20,154 bases of DNA from the NCBI GenBank assembly GCA_963976795.1, contig CAXBLT010000023.1, forward strand, positions 1 through 20,154, given 5' to 3'. The stretch comes from UBA7359 sp963976795 (lineage in GTDB: Bacteria; Pseudomonadota; Gammaproteobacteria; Eutrophobiales; Eutrophobiaceae). Of this stretch, positions 14,027 to 20,154 are shown piece by piece (the stretch's first letter is position 1; each line of letters opens with the position of its first letter). The notes under the pieces are model-generated. The model made no database searches, was not told the origin of the DNA, and saw only the letters and a list, made by a program, of their open reading frames with translations. The position numbers and the translations under genes are program-made.

Positions 14027-15031
14027 ATGAATACTTATATAAAAATTCCGTTCTTTATTTTTTTATTGCTGTATTTTTGTAGATCATCAGCGGCTGTCGA
14101 TTTGGATATTGATATAAGAGCAAGTTCGTGGAAAGGAAAAAGTCAGGCTGATACTGTTATTATTTTTAGTGATGTTGAGGGTGAAACAGCCTACACAGCA
14201 CCGGCAGACGAAAATAATTCCAAGAAATTCCTTGTTGATTCAGGAAAGTATAAAGTTTTAGGTGGTAATTCGATTCAAATTACATGGAGTGCTGGAACAA
14301 AGACTATTGCATTATTCGAATTAGATAATAAACAAGTAATGATATTGGCTAACTCACCTTTCGAAGAAACTATGTTTTCATTAATAAAAAAAGGGAAATC
14401 AAGAAGCAGTAATACTAGCAAAGATATAGATACTAAATCGGCAAAAAACTTAACAAAAATAATTAATAAAGTTCAAGCCGCTTATTATGGCTTTATTGAT
14501 AAGTATCGACAGATCCCTGGAGATTGGGATAAAGATAAAGCTGCAGCAGCTATACCTGGAATTAATACTGGGGGAAATGGCGATGGAAAAATAAATGATA
14601 GTAGTGGCCCGTGGACAGAACCATTAGCGGCATGGGAGCACCTTTCTAAATCTGGGTTTATTGAAGGTGCTTATGTTGGAGGTAACAAACCACTGACTAA
14701 GAAAGATGCTAATAAAGCACCGCGAAACCCTTTTGGAGGTTATATGTTGCTACTAAGAAGTTCAGATTATTATGCTCAATCAAATGCATCAAAAGAAAGA
14801 ATGTTGTTTTTAATAGGGAATGGTATTCCTGTTAATGTTCTTGCTGAATTGGACCGGATTACGGACGATGGTTTACCTCAATCTGGTGTAATGCGTATAT
14901 CAATAACCTCTAGCAGTAATTTAGGCTCTATTATTGAATCAAACCCTGACTGTATTAGCTCTAAAGGTGATCTTCCAATTTATAATATTAAAAAACCTGA
15001 AGTGATGTGTAACAGTGTGTTCATATATTAA
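14027..15031 (+). CDS. Secreted protein with pilin-like globular domain, no prepilin helix
   Basis: The 334-residue product has a Sec-type signal peptide (hydrophobic 6-17, likely cleavage after SSAA near 23) and a beta-rich first half. Residues 143-219 (INKVQAAYYGFIDKYRQIPG, then GGNGDGKIND, then AAWEHLSKSGFIEGAYVGG) closely resemble the globular part of some type IV pilin-like proteins. There the text runs as a helix ending in LPGD, an NGNGDG loop, then WQHLxxAGLIxGxYxG. The methylated prepilin helix is missing, so it should not assemble as a pilin. The acidic loop 183-191 could bind calcium. AGGA at 14012-14015 precedes both the TTG at 14021 and the ATG at 14027; I chose ATG. The ankyrin protein gene follows after 42 bases, probably in one operon. 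Confidence 0.7.
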   Translation: MNTYIKIPFFIFLLLYFCRSSAAVDLDIDIRASSWKGKSQADTVIIFSDVEGETAYTAPADENNSKKFLVDSGKYKVLGGNSIQITWSAGTKTIALFELDNKQVMILANSPFEETMFSLIKKGKSRSSNTSKDIDTKSAKNLTKIINKVQAAYYGFIDKYRQIPGDWDKDKAAAAIPGINTGGNGDGKINDSSGPWTEPLAAWEHLSKSGFIEGAYVGGNKPLTKKDANKAPRNPFGGYMLLLRSSDYYAQSNASKERMLFLIGNGIPVNVLAELDRITDDGLPQSGVMRISITSSSNLGSIIESNPDCISSKGDLPIYNIKKPEVMCNSVFIY

Positions 15032-15073
15032 TTTAACCTTTAAAAGAGCAATCAAAATCCTAAAGGAACAATC

Positions 15074-17764
15074 ATGAAAAATAAAAAAGTTATTTTTTAT
15101 TTATATTTAATTGGCTTACTGACAACATCTTTTTCATACGCTGAGTTAAATGAAGAAGAGTTTGGAAAATTAAAAATGGCCGTAATTATGGCAGATATTG
15201 AAGTAGTAAAAGAACTGGTTCCTAATCTTGATTCAAATGAAATAAATTATGAAGCAGAACGTCGTGGCATGACGTTACTTCATTTGTCTATCAATACTAA
15301 GGCTGTGAGAGTGCCTTCTGACGATCCCGAAAAAAAATATAAAATACAATATTCTGATAATTATCCCGTTGTCGAATATTTATTAAAACAAAAAGCTGAT
15401 CCAAACATAAAAGATCAATCAGGCCGTACTGCAATGCATCTGCTTTTTTCTAATCAGAAGAAAGACAATGCAAATGATTATGCCTTGCTTGATTTATTAT
15501 TAAAAAATGGAGCTGATATTAACGAAGTCGATTACAACGATAACAATATGTTTCATATCGTTCTTCCTCGTATAAAGAAGAATGATTTGATAAAAGGACT
15601 AAAAGAGAAAGGGCTAAATATTAATGCTAAAAATAAAGATGGTAATACAGCACTCCATATCATATTAACGCGAAATCCCAATTATTTTACGATTAAAGCA
15701 TTAATTGTTGCCGGGGCAAAAATCAATATGCGCAACAATAATGGTCTTACGCCTTTACATTTGGCCGCAAAGAACGCAGATCAAAAAACTGTAGATTATT
15801 TATTGAAAAATGGTGCTGAAATTGAAGTCTTGGATGGAAATAATTTGTCACCATTATCATATGCAGTAACAGCGAGAAAATGGCGTATTGCACGGTCTTT
15901 GATTAGTAAAGGCGCAGACATTAATGTCAAGGCAGGTCGTAATGAGACAGTAGCATCTATTATTATTTCAAATCCTAACAGCGGACTATCAGAACTTATT
16001 AAACAACAAGGATATGATCCCAATTACATTGCTGAAGGCCAGGTTTGGTCACTATTCAATGCGATAAGAAAACTGGATTTAAAAAAGATAAATGCGCTTA
16101 TTGCCAGTGGTGTCGATATCAATTTGAAAAATGGTAGTAAATATGCAGCGATACCTGCATTGGCAAAGTCATACAGAAAAAACAGGGATAATTCCAAAAG
16201 GTTTGAGTTGTTAGAACTATTCATTGCATCGGGCGCCGATATTAATGCTAAAGATAACTATGGTCATAATGCATTACATTATTCAGCACAAAAAGATGAT
16301 AAAAAATTTGCAGAGTTATTACTTAATAAGGGTATCGAAGTAAATAATATTGGTTCAAAGGATCGAAGCGCGTTTACCGAAGCCATCCTCTCTTTAAGTT
16401 TTAAAACCGCAAAGTTATTGTTGGAGAGAGGAGCAGATCCAATAGATTGGAGTATAGGTTATCCTAATTTTGCATCTGTTATAACGAGGTATAGACCAAA
16501 CAATCGTGCTAAATCTACTCCTGAATATAGGATAGAAATGGATGAAATAGTTCTAGAAATGCTTAAAGCCGATTTTTCTTTTAACCTTGATGATCATGGC
16601 AGTAGAAATACGTATGAAATGTTGGGCAAAGTAGATAATGATGAAATTCAACTACAACTTAAGAAAATTAAGATTAGTTACGACCCTCGAGGATCGTATG
16701 CCAAAAGCATACAACATAGAGGAGCTTCGCAACACGCTCAAAACATAAAAAATAAAAAAAACTCCAAATCAAGTGTAAATTCAATTGACTCATATGAGGC
16801 ACCGGAATACTTACAAGAAGCATTAGCTGGCTTACCTGCAGAACAAAGAGAGCAACTTCTTTCATTAATCAATAAAAATAGTGCAGTGAATAATGAACAA
16901 CCTGTCAGTAGTTGTAGTTTTAGAAATCTTCCAAAAGACTATGAAGTTCACGCTGTAGGAACATATAAAGGACTAGGGCTGGTTAATGTCACATTTGAAA
17001 GCACTAGTCGAAATATTCGTGAAGCAGAAGTCGTTGTAAACAGACCCGGCAAATCAACCTTGCTCGTCTTGATGGCATATGACCCTGTTGTCTGGAAAGT
17101 GAAACGAACTAGTGGAAGCAAAGTAATAGGCGTAATAGCAGGTGGTTATTATGCTCAGCAGGTCATAGGTTTAGGAAATACTACGCCTATATTACATGCA
17201 AACCACAAAATTAAGACAGATTGCCCATCTATTTATGCCTACAAAGCAGGAAGAAAACTTGATAAAGCCGAAAAAAATATAGAAAAAATCTTAGGTAAAA
17301 AAATAACAAAATTTATCACGAAGCCTAAAGATGAAATATTCATCGTTGGAGAAGGTGAACAGTTCAAAGAAAATCAGTTAGTTTATAAAGTTGAGGTTAA
17401 AGATAGCCAATATGACATACCGTCTATTCCAAAAGGTATGGCTGGATTAAGATTATTAGAAAAACAAGGGAAACTTAAAATGGCAACGCCTGAGGATATT
17501 GATGCATGGGTAGAAGCTGCGAGCAAGAAATATAAGAGCAAGGGAAAAGATTTGAAAGTTGGACATTACATGCATGTAGGCTCTACATACGTAATTAAGA
17601 AAGAATTGTTTCTTCCTGATGATTTACACGGAGGAAATTCAGTTTCATTCATCATTCCAAAAGGAATCCCAAAGCCACACGGACCTCCAGGACATAATAA
17701 GTTTTATTTTATGGATGGTGGTTTTTGTACTCTTGCATTTATTACTGAATGCCCCGGCACATGA
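15074..17764 (+). CDS. Large secreted ankyrin-repeat protein with uncharacterised C-terminal domain
   Basis: The 896-residue product has a signal peptide (cleavage after SYA, residue 23). Ankyrin repeats fill about residues 25-460; typical units are NGLTPLHLAAKNADQKTVDY and YGHNALHYSAQKDDKKFAEL, each with GADIN-type turns. A lower-complexity link (about 540-620) contains SPEEQ-like text (LAGLPAEQREQLLSLI). From about 624 comes a domain with HAVGTYKG, LLVLMAYDPVVW (Tyr669) and VIGVIAGGYYAQQVIGL. From memory, the set SYEPVxW and GYHxQ occurs in other exported proteins of unknown function. The last 120 residues (DDLHGGNSVSFIIPKGIPKP) are unfamiliar. AAAGGAA precedes the ATG by six bases. Ankyrin arrays usually bind proteins; export of one to the periplasm or outside suggests an interaction or inhibitor role, which is inference. 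Confidence 0.8.
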   Translation: MKNKKVIFYLYLIGLLTTSFSYAELNEEEFGKLKMAVIMADIEVVKELVPNLDSNEINYEAERRGMTLLHLSINTKAVRVPSDDPEKKYKIQYSDNYPVVEYLLKQKADPNIKDQSGRTAMHLLFSNQKKDNANDYALLDLLLKNGADINEVDYNDNNMFHIVLPRIKKNDLIKGLKEKGLNINAKNKDGNTALHIILTRNPNYFTIKALIVAGAKINMRNNNGLTPLHLAAKNADQKTVDYLLKNGAEIEVLDGNNLSPLSYAVTARKWRIARSLISKGADINVKAGRNETVASIIISNPNSGLSELIKQQGYDPNYIAEGQVWSLFNAIRKLDLKKINALIASGVDINLKNGSKYAAIPALAKSYRKNRDNSKRFELLELFIASGADINAKDNYGHNALHYSAQKDDKKFAELLLNKGIEVNNIGSKDRSAFTEAILSLSFKTAKLLLERGADPIDWSIGYPNFASVITRYRPNNRAKSTPEYRIEMDEIVLEMLKADFSFNLDDHGSRNTYEMLGKVDNDEIQLQLKKIKISYDPRGSYAKSIQHRGASQHAQNIKNKKNSKSSVNSIDSYEAPEYLQEALAGLPAEQREQLLSLINKNSAVNNEQPVSSCSFRNLPKDYEVHAVGTYKGLGLVNVTFESTSRNIREAEVVVNRPGKSTLLVLMAYDPVVWKVKRTSGSKVIGVIAGGYYAQQVIGLGNTTPILHANHKIKTDCPSIYAYKAGRKLDKAEKNIEKILGKKITKFITKPKDEIFIVGEGEQFKENQLVYKVEVKDSQYDIPSIPKGMAGLRLLEKQGKLKMATPEDIDAWVEAASKKYKSKGKDLKVGHYMHVGSTYVIKKELFLPDDLHGGNSVSFIIPKGIPKPHGPPGHNKFYFMDGGFCTLAFITECPGT

Positions 17765-17824
17765 AAATTCACCTGATAAAATCGAGAGTAAAAAATATCA
17801 ATGAGTATGAAACTATAAATACCT

Positions 17825-19024
17825 ATGACTTATAAAACCAAGATTACAATTAGTCTAGCTCTTATAGCGGCAATAGTTTCAGCTACTTTTGTCATTATAA
17901 AAATTAATTCAAAAGAGACTATTTACCGAATCAATCAAAAAAAAGCATTCGGTATAGTAAGTACTTTTGTTGGATTAAATGGGAAGTTTGTTGGCAAAGT
18001 GCCTTTACCTTCAGCTAACTGTGTTATGGAAGAGATAAAGGGAAGACAAATAGTATATCAATATACAGATAAACAACTTGTGCAACAAATATTAGTTATA
18101 CCATTAACTGGAATAGACGAACATAAAATGAAAGTTAAAGGCTTTCAATTTAAAGTAACAGGTGATGACATCCCCGGCTATCGATCTATTTCAGAAATGA
18201 AAGAGAAGATTAAAAGCACGCTGCAGAATAAATCTGTAATTATTAAAAATGTAAAATCAGGGACGTATGAAGATTATGGGCATAGTGATAAAAGTATATT
18301 AGAAAAAAAGGCTTCATTGACCGACTTGAATAAGATTATAGAACTAGGTAATGAATGCATTATATCAGGAAATACTATTTCAGAATTTACTGATAAAGCG
18401 ATTAATGAACCAATGTTGACTGGATCTGGACCTGTTCATGTTTCAAGGCCTGAGGTGGACGGCACCTTTAAAACGGCCAGAAAACTAGATGAGTATTTTT
18501 ACAATATCAATTTTCTAGATGGAGGAGATGATAAAGATGCTTCTTTCCTTTTAAGAAAAAAAATATATGAGCAGATAATAGAGAAATATAAGGCTGAAAT
18601 AGAGATGTCCAATTTTGAAGAGGATATAAATAATTATAAAAGATATTTAAATAAGAACTCACGAAGGATAGCAGCAGATTCTTCAAGTATTCATGATTTA
18701 ATTAACTGGCTCTCAAAGAGAACAGTGTCAATATGGTATGTACATAAACAAATTTATGAGCAATACGGTGGTGCTGTATCTATTAAAGAAGGTTGGTTAC
18801 CGATCGATGGCTATTTAAAAGTTGTGGTTGATTATGAAAAGAGAGGATTAATAACTTTTCCTAATAAGAAAGCGAAAAAAGAGTTTTACGCTTATTATAA
18901 AAATAACAATAACAATAGTAATACGGTAATGGATAAAATTTATTATGAAACTCCGTGGTGGAAAATGGAAAAAGAAGTTAGGGCACTATTTTATGTGGAA
19001 AAATTAATTGATATTTCAAAATAA
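17825..19024 (+). CDS. Membrane-anchored protein of unknown function
   Basis: The 399-residue product begins with a membrane helix (about 8-26, ISLALIAAIVSATFVII) and no clear cleavage site, so most of it should face the periplasm. The middle is charged and has no motif I know. The C-terminal part (about 300-399) has SIWYVHKQIYEQYGGAV, then PIDGYLKVVVDYEKRGLI, then ETPWWKMEKEVRA from residue 375. A similar order of YGGRV, PxDAY and TPWW motifs recurs, from memory, in other hypothetical bacterial proteins, but I know no function. It follows the ankyrin gene after 60 bases on the same strand, probably in the same transcript. No ribosome binding site is evident. The ATG is the first in frame after that stop. 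Confidence 0.65.
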   Translation: MTYKTKITISLALIAAIVSATFVIIKINSKETIYRINQKKAFGIVSTFVGLNGKFVGKVPLPSANCVMEEIKGRQIVYQYTDKQLVQQILVIPLTGIDEHKMKVKGFQFKVTGDDIPGYRSISEMKEKIKSTLQNKSVIIKNVKSGTYEDYGHSDKSILEKKASLTDLNKIIELGNECIISGNTISEFTDKAINEPMLTGSGPVHVSRPEVDGTFKTARKLDEYFYNINFLDGGDDKDASFLLRKKIYEQIIEKYKAEIEMSNFEEDINNYKRYLNKNSRRIAADSSSIHDLINWLSKRTVSIWYVHKQIYEQYGGAVSIKEGWLPIDGYLKVVVDYEKRGLITFPNKKAKKEFYAYYKNNNNNSNTVMDKIYYETPWWKMEKEVRALFYVEKLIDISK

Positions 19025-19067
19025 AGCTCGAATATCCGAATCAAGGAGCGAATCAAAGTAAACAAAT

Positions 19068-19093
19068 GGTGTCAGGTCTTGAATCTTGAATTT
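19068..19093 (+). repeat. RAYT upstream repeat
   Basis: GGTGTCAGGTCTTGAATCTT followed by GAATTT lies 91 bases before the transposase start. Sequences of the form GTCAGGTCTTGAAT are regularly found at this position before RAYT genes. Its GGTCAGGT-like core also appears at 1173-1195. It probably marks the left border of the transposase block, after the end of the exported-protein cassette. Confidence 0.5.
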
Positions 19094-19183
19094 GAGGACA
19101 TGGAATAAAGTAGAATGAATGGAAATCTAAATATTAATAACGTAGTCTATACGCATCACAACTGCATACAAGGAAGTATGTCT

Positions 19184-20032
19184 ATGTCACGACCCTTGCG
19201 TATAGAATATTCAGGAGCTGTCTATCATCTTACGTCGCGTGGTAATGCGCGTTCAAATATTTATCTTACTGATACAGACCGTATCGAATTTTTAAAACTC
19301 CTTTCTCATACCTGCGAACGATATAACTGGCACGCCTATGCCTTTTGTTTAATGGGGAATCATTACCATCTTGTCATTGAAACTGCAGAAGCCAATTTGT
19401 CTCGCGGCATGCGACATTTAAACGGTGTTTATACGCAAACCTTTAACAGAGCGCATCAACGCGTTGGCCATCTCTTTCAAGGACGATATAAGGCTATACT
19501 CGTTGAAAAAGAAAGTTATCTATTGGAAGTCATTCGTTATGTCTTGTTAAATCCGGTTCGTGCCAACATGACTAAGACAGCAGGACAATATCAATGGAGC
19601 AGCTATCGGGCAATGATAGACAAAGCGATAACACCCGGCTGGTTAGCTAAAGACTGGGTGTTAGGCCACTATGGTAAACGATTATCAGCGGCACAGGAAA
19701 ACTTCATTCAGTTTGTTCGAGAAGGAAAGAAACAATCCCCACTATGGGAAAATCTAAGGCAACAACTTTATCTCGGTGACGAACAATTTGTTTATAGTCT
19801 GCAATCCAAGCAAGCATTAGACAAAGACCTATCAGAAGTATCTAAAGTGCAACGGAAGAGAAGTAGTAAACCGCTTAGTTACTATGAAAACAAACACAAC
19901 TATCGTAATGATGCCATTTATGCCGCTTATAAAAATGGAACGTATTCTCAAAAAGAGATAGCGGTCTATTTTGAAATGCATTACAGCACGATAAGTAAAA
20001 TAATTAAAAAGCATGAAAAGGAGACAGCATGA
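19184..20032 (+). CDS. REP-associated tyrosine transposase (RAYT, Y1_Tnp/IS200-like)
   Basis: RAYTs are single-strand HUH endonucleases thought to mobilise REP hairpins. The 282-residue protein starts with MSRPLRIEYSGAVYHLTSRG, the standard RAYT N-terminus. It has the metal motif MGNHYHLV (His60, His62) and the likely catalytic Tyr119 in IRYVLLNPVRA. The C-terminal extension (about 230-282) ends in YSQKEIAVYFEMHYSTISKIIKKHEK, a helix-turn-helix. I chose ATG 19184 because AGGA at 19171-19174 is nine bases away and the family starts there; ATG 19178 is close behind. The longer frame from 19115 adds unrelated residues. A pair of hairpins follows the stop at 20052-20093. All recognisable catalytic motifs are intact, so it may still be active. 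Confidence 0.92.
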   Translation: MSRPLRIEYSGAVYHLTSRGNARSNIYLTDTDRIEFLKLLSHTCERYNWHAYAFCLMGNHYHLVIETAEANLSRGMRHLNGVYTQTFNRAHQRVGHLFQGRYKAILVEKESYLLEVIRYVLLNPVRANMTKTAGQYQWSSYRAMIDKAITPGWLAKDWVLGHYGKRLSAAQENFIQFVREGKKQSPLWENLRQQLYLGDEQFVYSLQSKQALDKDLSEVSKVQRKRSSKPLSYYENKHNYRNDAIYAAYKNGTYSQKEIAVYFEMHYSTISKIIKKHEKETA

Positions 20033-20051
20033 GTAAAATCAAGAATCACGA

Positions 20052-20093
20052 CTGCATGGATGCAGGAGGTAGAGTAACGCCGGGAGCAGTTAC
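20052..20093. repeat. REP-like hairpin pair downstream of the RAYT gene
   Basis: The first hairpin is CTGCAT-GG-ATGCAG (20052-20065), a perfect six-base stem. The second is GTAAC, a ten-base loop with GCCGGGAGCA, then GTTAC (20074-20093). Between them lies GAGGTAGA. A hairpin pair directly after a RAYT gene is the usual substrate arrangement for these enzymes. No other copy of this pair occurs in the window. Confidence 0.65.
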
Positions 20094-20154
20094 CGAAGAT
20101 CTGAAGTGTACTGAGAAAAACGGACATTGAAATTAAGCAACATACTGCATTCTC

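Noticed and set aside
19115..19183. Longer RAYT N-terminus from 19115
   Set aside because: The family starts at MSRPLRIEY, and an AGGA site sits nine bases before ATG 19184; the extension is unrelated.

Overview
The window looks like the chromosome of an AT-rich gammaproteobacterium. The evidence is a Shewanella-type oleBCD cluster, a Sfp-type phosphopantetheinyl transferase, an HlyB/HlyD-type type I secretion system (T1SS), an OhrR-like MarR regulator and a REP-associated tyrosine transposase (RAYT) with its hairpins. No tRNA, rRNA or CRISPR array was seen, so the genus cannot be fixed.

Layout. 1-2184 is worn accessory DNA: a lipoprotein gene, a 78-residue stub that resembles the N-terminus of a large T1SS substrate and ends in a dispersed repeat, and a decayed IS4-family transposase. 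2185-6576 is a same-strand operon of OleB (beta-lactone decarboxylase), OleC (beta-lactone synthetase), OleD (2-alkyl-3-oxoalkanoate reductase) and a phosphopantetheinyl transferase. The thiolase-like OleA that starts this pathway is not in the window; the IS4 remnant lies where oleA would normally be. 6585-9108 holds a cyclic-nucleotide-binding-domain protein, a SAM methyltransferase, a secreted cytochrome P460-family protein and a divergent two-Cys OhrR-like regulator, with paired 15-bp sites between the last two.

9285-13893 is a T1SS locus: an ABC exporter with a degenerate C39-like domain and an HlyD-type adaptor. A BrnT/BrnA toxin-antitoxin pair lies between them on the opposite strand, and an ORF6N-domain gene overlaps the end of the adaptor gene by one base. 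A 48-bp block of four 12-bp repeats separates brnT from the adaptor gene. Neither an outer-membrane TolC-type gene nor an intact substrate gene is present.

14027-19024 is a co-directional cassette of three unfamiliar exported proteins: a Sec-secreted protein with a pilin-like globular domain but no prepilin helix, a large secreted ankyrin-repeat protein with an uncharacterised C-terminal domain, and a membrane-anchored protein with a recurring but unnamed C-terminal domain. This is the least explained part of the window. 19184-20154 is a RAYT gene with a hairpin pair behind it. Short repeats of the kind that flank RAYT genes also occur at 29-53, 139-157, 1173-1195 and 13916-13940, at the borders of several accessory blocks, which suggests repeat-mediated rearrangement shaped the region.
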